9,829 nt of DNA from positions 1 through 9,829 of the forward strand of contig JAICHC010000057.1 in the NCBI GenBank assembly GCA_025922795.1. Reading direction: 5' to 3'. A model generated the notes under the pieces. The model searched no databases and was not told the DNA's origin. It saw only the letters and a list, made by a program, of their open reading frames with translations. Origin of the DNA: Candidatus Binatia bacterium. GTDB lineage: Bacteria; Desulfobacterota_B; Binatia; UBA9968. The first letter of the stretch is position 1; every line of letters starts with the position of its first letter. Shown in pieces: positions 1-6,591 of this stretch. The position numbers and the translations under genes were made by a program.

Positions 1-125
1 CGAAAACGTTTGCGCGCGCGCTCGTCGATTTGCCGGGCTATAACTTCGATCTGACTGTCACCAATCGACGTCATCCCTTCGGTCACGACCGGGGTTTTAG
101 AGATATACTTAAACAACGAGGCCAT
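1..125 (-). CDS. Possible N-terminal part of an unidentified protein, cut by the window edge
   Basis: An open frame on the minus strand starts at ATG 125 and runs off the left edge without a stop, giving 41 complete codons. An in-frame TAA lies two codons upstream of the ATG, so the start cannot be earlier. The peptide begins MASLFKYISKTP and ends in a charged stretch (VIARQIDERARKRF) that looks like an amphipathic helix. The ribosome-binding site is weak (GAAG about 8 nt upstream). I recognise no family. A frame of this length can stay open by chance, and a plus-strand frame here is also open from the edge to about 141, so coding status is uncertain. It lies downstream of the terminator at 182-213 and would need its own promoter. 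Confidence 0.3.
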   Translation of the reverse strand, partial: MASLFKYISKTPVVTEGMTSIGDSQIEVIARQIDERARKRF

Positions 126-181
126 CGGTTATGCTTCTGAGTTCGCCGGAGCTGTCTTCACCGGGTGTGCCGACCAAGTGC

Positions 182-213
182 AAAAAAGGAACCGGAGACG
201 ATGAATCTCCGGT
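182..213 (-). terminator. Intrinsic terminator of the ArsR/pentapeptide unit
   Basis: Read on the minus strand, an 8-bp perfect stem (ACCGGAGA paired with TCTCCGGT, 191-213) closes a 7-nt loop. It is followed by TCC and six T (182-187). This is the standard layout of a Rho-independent terminator, about 90 nt after the stop codon of the pentapeptide-repeat gene. On the plus strand there is no T tract after the stem, so the terminator acts in one direction. Confidence 0.75.
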
Positions 214-304
214 AAGGTGCGCCGGAAGGTGCCCGGAAGGATTGCATAGTGACAGGAGTAGTCTTCAGAGGTTTCCGTGAGGCGCGCGGACCAAATCTGT
301 CTTC

Positions 305-661
305 TTACCTGAGACCCGTTGCTCCTTTGGACTTTAGATAAGTCTTGACCTCTGCGCTCAATCCCTTGACCCCGGTGAAATTCGCGCCGCTTACGAGAGC
401 GTTGCGAAAAACCGCACCGGTTAGATTTGCTCGTTGGAAACTGGCGTGGGTCAGGTCGGTATTCGCTAAGTTGGCATTCGTGAGATCGGTTTTGTCCAGA
501 ATCCCGCGACTTAATCGTGCGCCTTCAAAATTCGTCTCGCGCAAGTCCAAGCCGGAAAAATTCATGCAAGTGAAGTAGAGATTGCGAAAATCGCTCCGCA
601 ATAGACTTTCGCGACGATCCATCTTATCCAAAATCAGCCGTAATCGACGATCCGTCTTCAT
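305..661 (-). CDS. Small pentapeptide-repeat protein
   Basis: The 118-residue protein is almost entirely one pentapeptide-repeat domain of the A(D/N)LXX type. From residue 25 to 95 every fifth residue is F, L or V (15 in a row, with no break in register), and the residue two before the centre is often A. Pentapeptide repeats fold as a right-handed four-sided beta helix, so this stretch should make nearly four coils. A basic N-terminal segment (residues 1-22, MKTDRRLRLILDKMDRRESL) and a short tail ending SKGATGLR flank the domain. There is no signal peptide or membrane segment, so it should be cytoplasmic. The start is supported by AAGGAG (671-676) nine bases before the ATG. Function cannot be read from the repeat. 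Gyrase-protecting proteins of the Qnr/MfpA type share the fold but are about 180-220 residues, so that role is not supported. It lies 74 bp after the ArsR gene and probably shares its transcript. Confidence 0.9.
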   Translation of the reverse strand: MKTDRRLRLILDKMDRRESLLRSDFRNLYFTCMNFSGLDLRETNFEGARLSRGILDKTDLTNANLANTDLTHASFQRANLTGAVFRNALVSGANFTGVKGLSAEVKTYLKSKGATGLR

Positions 662-735
662 GAATCACTGCTCCTTGTTTCAAATCAACGTTAGCTCCGT
701 TTGCTGTTCGTTTTCGCCAAAATGGTAACGCCCGC

Positions 736-1077
736 TTAGGCGCGCTCCTTGTCCGACCGGTCGATTTCCTGAAGCATCGATATGGCTTCTTCAACATGCG
801 CCTGGAAGTATCGCCGCATAATGTCGAGCACCTCGATCAGCAACGGGTCGCGCACCGAGTAAAAGACCTGGTTCCCTTCCTTACGGCTGCTGACCACCTG
901 TTTAGTTCGCAAGATCGCAAGATGCTGTGACGCGTTGGCTTGTTCGAGCCCCAAACGCTCGATAATCGCTCCAGCTGGGAGTTCGCCATCCCGCAGAGCC
1001 TCGACAATCGCTATTCGAGTAGGGTGCGCTAAGGCTTGAAAAATGCTTGCTTTAAATTGCCGAAGCGTGTCGGGCAT
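736..1077 (-). CDS. ArsR-family winged-helix transcriptional regulator without metal-binding cysteines
   Basis: A 113-residue protein starting MPDTLRQFKASIFQALAHP. It has the ArsR/SmtB winged-helix fold: the ALAHPTRIAIVEAL helix, the recognition region GLEQANASQHLAILR, and the wing SSRKEGNQVFYSVRDP. A C-terminal helix (about 86-110) probably serves dimerisation. The protein has no cysteine, so it lacks the ELCVC-type metal site of ArsR/CadC and any thiol-based sensor; the signal is unknown. The frame stays open upstream to a TTG at 1146, but that TTG lies in the -35 box and the extra 23 codons cover the AT-rich promoter, so I place the start at ATG 1077, where family similarity begins. No good Shine-Dalgarno precedes it. 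Many members repress their own promoter, which fits the repeats just upstream. The likely co-transcribed gene is the pentapeptide-repeat protein. Confidence 0.88.
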   Translation of the reverse strand: MPDTLRQFKASIFQALAHPTRIAIVEALRDGELPAGAIIERLGLEQANASQHLAILRTKQVVSSRKEGNQVFYSVRDPLLIEVLDIMRRYFQAHVEEAISMLQEIDRSDKERA

Positions 1078-1098
1078 TAAAAAACCGATTTCATTAAC

Positions 1099-1125
1099 TT
1101 CGTATATTCGTATTATCTTATATAA
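1099..1125. promoter_or_regulatory. Candidate autoregulatory operator of the ArsR-family protein
   Basis: Two tandem 8-bp units, TTCGTATA and TTCGTATT (plus strand, 1099-1114), lie at the expected transcription start. The palindrome TTATATAA (1118-1125) overlaps the -10 box. ArsR proteins usually bind imperfect AT-rich repeats at this place. That this is their site is inferred from position only. Confidence 0.35.
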
Positions 1126-1146
1126 TAAATAAAGAGCTTCGGTCAA
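1117..1146 (-). promoter_or_regulatory. Sigma70-type promoter of the arsR-like gene
   Basis: Read on the minus strand: -35 TTGACC (1141-1146), an 18-bp spacer, then -10 TATAAG (1117-1122). An overlapping TATATA would give a 16-bp spacer. The surroundings are strikingly AT-rich compared with neighbouring genes. Transcription would start near 1110, leaving a leader of about 33 nt before ATG 1077. Confidence 0.6.
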
Positions 1147-1272
1147 TCTCGTTGAATCGAGGCTTACCGGTTAACAGGGATCTTTGCGTAGGACTGTCCG
1201 AATCACGAAGAGGCCTCCACGTGTCATCGGGCAGGGCAGCGTATGAACGATCGATCAGGGCAATCGGAAGGT

Positions 1273-1296
1273 AGGGGCGACCGGCTGGTCGCCCCT
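1273..1296. repeat. GC-rich perfect hairpin between operons (REP-like or factor-independent stop)
   Basis: AGGGGCGACC, loop GGCT, then GGTCGCCCCT: a 10-bp perfect stem with a 4-nt loop. It lies about 45 bp after the stop codon of the last importer gene. On neither strand is it followed by a proper T run (minus strand: ACCTTCC), so it is not a textbook intrinsic terminator. It may slow or stop transcription, protect the mRNA 3' end, or be one copy of a dispersed palindromic repeat. The remainder of 1147-1341 shows nothing else I can identify. Confidence 0.55.
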
Positions 1297-1341
1297 TAAA
1301 CTAGAGCGCTTGGCGGCTGTGTATGGTGAGAGCTCTGCCGT

Positions 1342-2472
1342 TTATCGGCCAAATATCGACTTGAGAAATTTAATCTGCTCTGGCGACATGGTTGCATCTT
1401 CCTCGTAATAACCCGCCCAATACTTGACGCCCTCTTTGGGCACCCAGTACGACGGGACATGATCCGTCGGCACGTCCAGCCTGCGACTAACGTAACCCAT
1501 CCCCTTGCTAAAGGCAGTCTGACCTTCCTTGGTCAGCAGCCAATTCAGAAAAACCTTTCCAGCGTTCGGATGAGGCGCGCGGTTGACGAACATGACGCTG
1601 CCGAATCCAGGTGTAAGATATGCCCCGTAGTCCTTGAAATAGGGCACCACGCCGAACTTGAGCCCCCGCTTTTCGAGCTGTTGCATAATGGTTCCCGGGC
1701 CAAGGTGCAACGGATACTTGCCCTGGGCGATCCACTCGATCTGGCGCCGTTGATCGCGGTCGACGGCGGCGGCTTGAGCGCGAATCTTTCGGTAGAAATC
1801 TTTCGTCTTCTCCGGTCCCATGACATGCCACACCCATCTAAAGACTCCGTTGCCGGTGCCGGAAGGAATCGGATCCTGGACGGCGATTTTACCTTTCCAT
1901 TTCGGATCCAGTAAGTCCGTGAGTTCGTCGATTTCGTCGGTTTTGACCTGCGTCAAGTTATAAATCAGCGGCACGTTATTTTGTGTCGTAAAAACCAGAT
2001 CGAATTTTGTCGAGCGGTCGGAAAACTCGAGTCGGTTGTCGCGCCAGTTCTTGGGATCGATCACCTCGGGTAAAATCAGTGCCGGCTCGATCGGATCGAG
2101 CGCCTTCATCGGCTTGAAGTAGGCGTTCGCGGTGCTGGTGCCATTGATCAAGACGTCCACGCTATAAATGCCGGCGTCGCGTTCGGCTTTGACACGAGTG
2201 GCGAGCTCGCCGCCGCGCGCGCCGGAAAATTCGATCGTGATGTCCGGGAAGGCTTTGGCAAAGCCCCGCGTGAGGGCTTCGCGGATCTGATCTCCCGGCG
2301 GGCCCAGGACGACTACTTTGCCTTCCTTCTTGGCCTGGGCGAGTGTCTGGTCCCACTTCTTTTGCCAGCCGCTGTCGCTTTGAGCAAAGAGCGCGGGAGC
2401 ATAAATCATCGACAGTATCAGCAAAGCGGCCGGATAGAATTTCGGCTTTGGGCAATTTAGCATTGGACTCAT
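1342..2472 (-). CDS. ABC importer periplasmic solute-binding protein (second copy)
   Basis: A 376-residue protein with a Sec signal peptide: basic start, hydrophobic core at about 14-29, predicted cut after ALFA (residue 30). The mature part has the layout of the iron(III)/thiamine/polyamine class of type II periplasmic binding proteins. Examples are GKVVVLGPPG (51-60), VDVLINGT (105-112), LLDPKWKGKIAV (187-198), DPIPSGTGN (200-208) and the C-terminal APHPNAGKVFLNWLL (299-313). It captures a solute and delivers it to the permease encoded just upstream. The ligand cannot be assigned; I do not see the paired tyrosines of ferric-binding FbpA/FutA at a clearly matching place. The start is supported by AGGGAGG (2478-2484) 5 nt before the ATG; a second ATG three codons on is less well placed. 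It is a paralogue of the protein at 4282-5457: long blocks such as residues 238-253 and 278-300 match closely. It is the last gene of the operon, 49 bp after the permease. Confidence 0.9.
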   Translation of the reverse strand: MSPMLNCPKPKFYPAALLILSMIYAPALFAQSDSGWQKKWDQTLAQAKKEGKVVVLGPPGDQIREALTRGFAKAFPDITIEFSGARGGELATRVKAERDAGIYSVDVLINGTSTANAYFKPMKALDPIEPALILPEVIDPKNWRDNRLEFSDRSTKFDLVFTTQNNVPLIYNLTQVKTDEIDELTDLLDPKWKGKIAVQDPIPSGTGNGVFRWVWHVMGPEKTKDFYRKIRAQAAAVDRDQRRQIEWIAQGKYPLHLGPGTIMQQLEKRGLKFGVVPYFKDYGAYLTPGFGSVMFVNRAPHPNAGKVFLNWLLTKEGQTAFSKGMGYVSRRLDVPTDHVPSYWVPKEGVKYWAGYYEEDATMSPEQIKFLKSIFGR

Positions 2473-2521
2473 GTTTTCCTCCCTGATCTGCGCCCTTGCG
2501 AGGTTCGGGCGCGCGGCTTGA

Positions 2522-4252
2522 TTATGAATGCACCGATGATCTGCGAAATCCCAACAAACGTCCGATCAGTAACAACGCGAAAATCAGCATAACGAGAAAT
2601 ACGCCGAGCACCGCAGACTTCTCCTTGTTGGCGTCGGCGATATAGTCGAGCATCAGCAGAGACAACGTGCGCGTCTGATGCGTGGACAAAAATATCACCG
2701 TGGGAATATCGCGCGCCGCCGAAATGAAGGTGATGATCGCTACGGCCATCATGGTAGGCCTCAACAAAGGCAGCAGGATACGGCGAAAACTGGTCAGCCA
2801 ACCGGCGCCGGAAGTGCTCGAGGCCTCCTCCAATTCGTTGCTGATCTGCAGCACGCCGGCCTTGATGATCTGGGTGCCGAGCGGCATCTCTTTGATGATG
2901 ATCGCCAGGACCAGCACGGAAACTGTCCCGTAAATCAGTTTCACGTAACCGCCCGAACCGAGGACCGCCCACAGGAGCGCTAAGCTGATCAAGACACCGG
3001 GCAGCGCCCAGGGCAGCCAGGAAAGAACGTCGATCACGCCGCGGCCCGGTAGCCGGGTACGCACGATCAGATAACTGGTGATGGCGTAAAGCAAGGTGCC
3101 GACGATTGCCGCGCCCAGACCGAGGATCAGCGTATTCTTCAAGGAGCGCAGAAAAATCGGGTCCGTGAAGACGGTTGTCCAGTGCCGCAAGGTCCAGGTG
3201 TTCTCGACGTCGAAGTTGCCGAAGAATTCCATGAAGGTGCCCATGACCAAAGTCGCCAGTGGCAGAATGATCATGACGAAAATAAACAGCAGGCAAAAAG
3301 AACAAGTCACCCAGCGCCAGCGCCCCAGGGGAAAAGTCCGCACCATGTAGCTGCGCCCGGTCACTGTGGTGAACTCCCGGCCGCGCAAGTACGTCCGGTG
3401 CAGCCAGATCAGCAAGAAAATAAACAGCAGGAAGATGCTGCATAAAGCCGTGGCGCGTTCATAGAGCGGCGGCTCCCAGTGGATATAATCCCAAATCTTC
3501 GTCGGTACGACGTAAATGCCGGCGGGGATACCCAGAATCAATTCGATCTCCAGAGATTCAAGGCTGCGGATAAACCCCAGCGCGGTGGAGGCGAGAATGG
3601 CCGGCGCCAAGATCGGCACCGTGATCCGCATCAACACGCCCAAATTGCTGCTGCCCGAGGTGCGCGCGGCGTCTTCCAACGCGGCATCCATGGCGGTGAA
3701 AGCCGGGGTCATCAGCAGAAAGCGCACCGAGGTGCTGAACGCCAAATGGCACCAGATGATGCCCCAGTAGGAATACACATCGAAGGGCGGCTGCGACAGG
3801 CCGAACAGGTACATCAAGAATTTATTAATCAAGCCATAATAGGGATCGAGGAGGAGAATCCATCCCATGGTCATGGGCAGCAGCGGCAGAAAAAAGCCGA
3901 GCCACAAGGTCACTTCGATGAAGCCTTTGAGCGGGGTATCGGTGCGGGTTACCACCCAGGCAAAGAAGATCGCCAGCACGCTGGTGAGGACGACCCGGAC
4001 AAATCCCAGGTAAAAAGTGTTGCCGATAGCGACGGCCAGATTGACATCGCCAAAAGCCGCCGCCCAGCCAGCGAGACCCCAGACGGTCGGCTGCCCCGGC
4101 CGGCTGATGGCAAAGCTCTTGATGAAAAGCAGCGCCAGCGGATAGGCCAGAAGCGCCACCAGCACCACGGCGAGCAGCACCGGCGGCAGCCAGCGCCAGG
4201 AGACCCTGGGGAGTTGCACCGCTCGAACAATCGCCGGTCTGGTGAGCTCCAT
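2522..4252 (-). CDS. Two-domain ABC importer permease, FbpB/ThiP type
   Basis: A 576-residue inner-membrane protein with two homologous permease halves fused in one chain, about 12 membrane segments in all (roughly six between 23 and 286, six between 315 and 566). Each half carries the cytoplasmic EAA loop that docks the ATPase: LEDAARTSGSSNLG through VP (192-213) and LEEASSTSGAGWLTSF through LP (474-495). This architecture is typical of iron(III), thiamine and putrescine-like importers, in which one fused chain does the work of two permeases. The start is fixed within narrow limits because an in-frame TGA lies three codons before ATG 4252. No convincing Shine-Dalgarno is present, so translation may be coupled to the binding-protein gene that ends 29 bp upstream. 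Both EAA loops are intact, so the protein should need an ATPase, yet none is encoded in this operon. Confidence 0.92.
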   Translation of the reverse strand: MELTRPAIVRAVQLPRVSWRWLPPVLLAVVLVALLAYPLALLFIKSFAISRPGQPTVWGLAGWAAAFGDVNLAVAIGNTFYLGFVRVVLTSVLAIFFAWVVTRTDTPLKGFIEVTLWLGFFLPLLPMTMGWILLLDPYYGLINKFLMYLFGLSQPPFDVYSYWGIIWCHLAFSTSVRFLLMTPAFTAMDAALEDAARTSGSSNLGVLMRITVPILAPAILASTALGFIRSLESLEIELILGIPAGIYVVPTKIWDYIHWEPPLYERATALCSIFLLFIFLLIWLHRTYLRGREFTTVTGRSYMVRTFPLGRWRWVTCSFCLLFIFVMIILPLATLVMGTFMEFFGNFDVENTWTLRHWTTVFTDPIFLRSLKNTLILGLGAAIVGTLLYAITSYLIVRTRLPGRGVIDVLSWLPWALPGVLISLALLWAVLGSGGYVKLIYGTVSVLVLAIIIKEMPLGTQIIKAGVLQISNELEEASSTSGAGWLTSFRRILLPLLRPTMMAVAIITFISAARDIPTVIFLSTHQTRTLSLLMLDYIADANKEKSAVLGVFLVMLIFALLLIGRLLGFRRSSVHS

Positions 4253-4281
4253 CCTGTTTCACCGAAGAATGAAATTACGAG

Positions 4282-5457
4282 TTATCTGCCGAAGAGTTCC
4301 TTTAAGATCTTTGTTTCTTCCGCGCTGCGCTTGACGTTCTCTTCGGTGTAGCTCAACCAGTAGCGATCGCCGGGCTTCGGAGCGCCGCTGAAGAATTTCG
4401 CGTTCGGCGGCGGTATCATATAAGGCGGCAGGTGATCGGTAGCGACGTCCATGCGCCGGCTGACGTGATCCATGGCCTTGCTCCAGGCCGTCTGCCCTTG
4501 TTTTGACAGCACCCAGTTGAGAAAAATGGTCGCGGCATTCGGATGAGGCGCCTTGTTGAGCAGCATGGCGCTGCCGAAGCTCGCGGTCACGTAGGTGCCG
4601 TAGTCCTTAAACTCCGGGACGATGCCGACCTTGAGACCGCGGCCGAGCAGTTGACCGAGAACTCCATCGCTCGGTGCCAGTAGAAACGCGTACTTGCCTT
4701 GCGCCACCCATTCGATCTGGCGGCGCTGATCGCGATCGGCGAGGGCTGCGTTGGCGCGAATCTTTCGGTAGTAGTCCTTGGCTTTTTCCGGCCCCATCAC
4801 GCGCCAGATCCAGCGAAACGTCACGTTACCCGAGCCCGAGGGCAGCGGATCGTTGAGGACGAATTTGCCCTTCCACTTGGGATCCAAGAGCTTTTGAAGC
4901 TCGTCGAGCTGATCCGCTTTGGCAAGCTTGGGGTTAAAAATCAGCGGCGTCTTGAGCATCGTCGAAAAAACCATGTCGGTGCGCGTCTCCGGGTCGGCGA
5001 ATTCGAGTTTGTTGTCGCGCCAATGTTTCGCATCGACGACTTCGGGCAGAATTAGCGCCGGCTCGATCGGATCGAGCGCGCCCGTCGGTTTCATCTGGAT
5101 CATCGCCGTCGTCGTGCCGCTCAGCAGCACATCGACTGTGTAAACGCCGCCGTCGCGTTCGGCCTTGATGCGCACCGCCTGCTCGCCGCCGCGCGCGCCG
5201 GAGTACTCGACGGCAATATCGGGATGGGCTTGCTGGAAATTTTTCGTCATCGCCTCGCGAATGAGTTCGCCTGGCGGACCCCACACCACGACCCGGCCGT
5301 CTTTCTTGGCGGCGCTCAGAGTTTTATCCCAGCGCTGCTGCCAATCCGACTTACTCTGCGAGTGCGCCTTCGGGATGAGTAGGAAGAGAATTAACGCCGT
5401 GAACGAAACGCACAGGCAAGAAAACAATAGCGGTAGGTTGCTTCGAATCGACCTCAT
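4282..5457 (-). CDS. ABC importer periplasmic solute-binding protein (first copy)
   Basis: A 391-residue protein, first gene of the importer operon. A Sec signal peptide covers residues 1-33 (hydrophobic LILFLLIP at 22-29, likely cut after AHS). The mature part matches the paralogue at 1342-2472 throughout: WGPPGELIREAM (59-70), SGARGGE (86-92), ALDPIEPALILPEV (127-140), DPKWKGK (192-198), FRWIWRVMGPEK (214-225) and DRDQRRQIEWVAQGKY (241-256). It is longer by an insertion of about 15 residues near 350-366 (PNAKFFSGAPKPGDR). It belongs to the iron(III)/thiamine/polyamine-type binding proteins, but the ligand is unknown. GGGAGG (5465-5470) lies 7 nt before the ATG. Two binding proteins around one permease suggest either two ligands for one channel or a simple duplication. 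Confidence 0.9.
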   Translation of the reverse strand: MRSIRSNLPLLFSCLCVSFTALILFLLIPKAHSQSKSDWQQRWDKTLSAAKKDGRVVVWGPPGELIREAMTKNFQQAHPDIAVEYSGARGGEQAVRIKAERDGGVYTVDVLLSGTTTAMIQMKPTGALDPIEPALILPEVVDAKHWRDNKLEFADPETRTDMVFSTMLKTPLIFNPKLAKADQLDELQKLLDPKWKGKFVLNDPLPSGSGNVTFRWIWRVMGPEKAKDYYRKIRANAALADRDQRRQIEWVAQGKYAFLLAPSDGVLGQLLGRGLKVGIVPEFKDYGTYVTASFGSAMLLNKAPHPNAATIFLNWVLSKQGQTAWSKAMDHVSRRMDVATDHLPPYMIPPPNAKFFSGAPKPGDRYWLSYTEENVKRSAEETKILKELFGR

Positions 5458-5525
5458 CGATGGTCCTCCCGGGTCGTCCGAGTTGCCGTGACCTTTAAGA
5501 ATTCGACTGCGATCCTGTACCCATC

Positions 5526-5554
5526 CGTATCCAACTTTAAAAAATTTGAGTCAA
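5526..5554 (-). promoter_or_regulatory. Candidate promoter of the importer operon
   Basis: Read on the minus strand: TTGACT (5549-5554), a 17-bp AT-rich spacer, then GATACG (5526-5531). The -35 box and the spacing are good and the -10 box is poor. It lies in the 167-bp gap upstream of the first binding-protein gene, and the start would fall about 60 nt before the ATG. I see no strong terminator between this point and the oxidoreductase gene upstream, so read-through is also possible. Confidence 0.4.
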
Positions 5555-5624
5555 GCACCTCCAATTTGTTTTCGGAGAGCGCTCGGTGATGGCGAGGGGA
5601 CCGAGGGCCGAGATAGCTTTTTGG

Positions 5625-6383
5625 TCAGCGCAGGTTTTTTAGCCGTTGCTGCATTTCGCGGGCGGTGATTTCTTGACCATAGAGTGGTCCGCCGGAAGCG
5701 AAGTGCTTGGCTTGTTCGAGCGAACCCACGACGACCGGATCGAAACCGGCACTGCGAACCAAAACGGAGGCCATCCTCAGCGCCTCTTGGTCGTCGCCGG
5801 CAATCGGAATCGCGATGCGGCCTTGAGCGCGTTTGGAGAGAACGGGGAGCCTTTGATAGTTGAGCGTATTGAACGCCCGCACAATCCGCGCACCCGCGAA
5901 ATATTTTGCCGAGGTTAGGCCGATTCCCATCTCTTTAGCTTCCTTGGCGATCTCGCCGTCACGCGACGGAAAAGCGTTGCCCGCTTCAAGGACAATCCGG
6001 CCGACAAGTTCCCGGGCGTAATCTCTGCCGATCTGCGGGTAGGCGCGGTAAGGCACCGCGATAAAAATGACATCGCCAAATTTGAACGCTTCTCGTACCG
6101 TGCCGGCGCGCGCCCGAGGACCGAGACTCTCGACTAATGGTTTTAGCTCTGCCGGATGGCGCGACGAGAACAGCACTTGATGGCCGGCCTTCACCCACAA
6201 GGTGCCCACTGTGCCGCCGATATTGCCGGAGCCGATGATGCCGATTTTAATTTCGGATGAGATCGGTTCGGCTTGGGCCCGGACACCTTGCACTTGAGTT
6301 CCTAAGACAAACAGCAATGCGCCGATCCAGATAATCCAGCGGGGAATTAATCGATTGATGTTTGCGGAAAAATGAAACGTCAT
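5625..6383 (-). CDS. NADP/F420-dependent oxidoreductase-like Rossmann protein with a signal peptide
   Basis: A 252-residue protein. From about residue 45 it is a Rossmann domain of the kind seen in F420H2:NADP oxidoreductase and related reductases (PF03807 type). It has the dinucleotide-binding loop GIIGSGNIGG (48-57), SSRHP at the end of the second strand (73-77; such a basic stretch usually favours NADP), then DVIFIAVP (104-111) and the substrate-side segment VRAFNTLNY (168-176). Unusually, the first 36-38 residues look like a Sec signal peptide: arginines at 11 and 15, the hydrophobic run IIWIGALLFVLG (17-28), and a VRAQA cleavage site. There is no twin-arginine motif. The start has AAGGG 6 nt before ATG 6383. 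An in-frame GTG at 6293 (residue 31), with AGGA a few bases upstream, could give a cytoplasmic form. The substrate is unknown. It lies upstream of the importer operon on the same strand, 167 bp away. Confidence 0.82.
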   Translation of the reverse strand: MTFHFSANINRLIPRWIIWIGALLFVLGTQVQGVRAQAEPISSEIKIGIIGSGNIGGTVGTLWVKAGHQVLFSSRHPAELKPLVESLGPRARAGTVREAFKFGDVIFIAVPYRAYPQIGRDYARELVGRIVLEAGNAFPSRDGEIAKEAKEMGIGLTSAKYFAGARIVRAFNTLNYQRLPVLSKRAQGRIAIPIAGDDQEALRMASVLVRSAGFDPVVVGSLEQAKHFASGGPLYGQEITAREMQQRLKNLR

Positions 6384-6591
6384 GACGAGCCCTTGGACGT
6401 GTTACAGGTTCAATGAAGATATCATGGAGAAAGCGTATTGAAACACTAACGTGACGAAGATCGACTTGTGCACCTCGTTGGCGACGCTCCTGCTCCCGTG
6501 CTGTTGAGTTTACGGGCTTGGAAAACCATGCATGAACGGTTCTCGAGGGCAGGCCTTAAACAAACCGGAATAATACATCGCGCATACCGCA

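Noticed and set aside
345..578. A 77-codon plus-strand open frame opposite the pentapeptide-repeat gene
   Set aside because: The regular antisense pattern simply mirrors the repeat codons; there is no ribosome-binding site.
2469..3443. A 324-codon minus-strand open frame in another frame of the permease gene
   Set aside because: Low-complexity H/R/A/G composition. The correct frame has clear membrane segments and EAA loops.
3479..4351. A 290-codon plus-strand open frame opposite the permease gene
   Set aside because: It is antisense to a well-supported permease, is rich in Q, H, R and G without domain features, and lacks a ribosome-binding site. It is a by-product of GC-rich codon use.
5582..5606. 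CTCGGT and ACCGAG inverted repeat after the oxidoreductase gene as a terminator
   Set aside because: The stem is only 6 bp with a long loop and no T tract. It is too weak to call.
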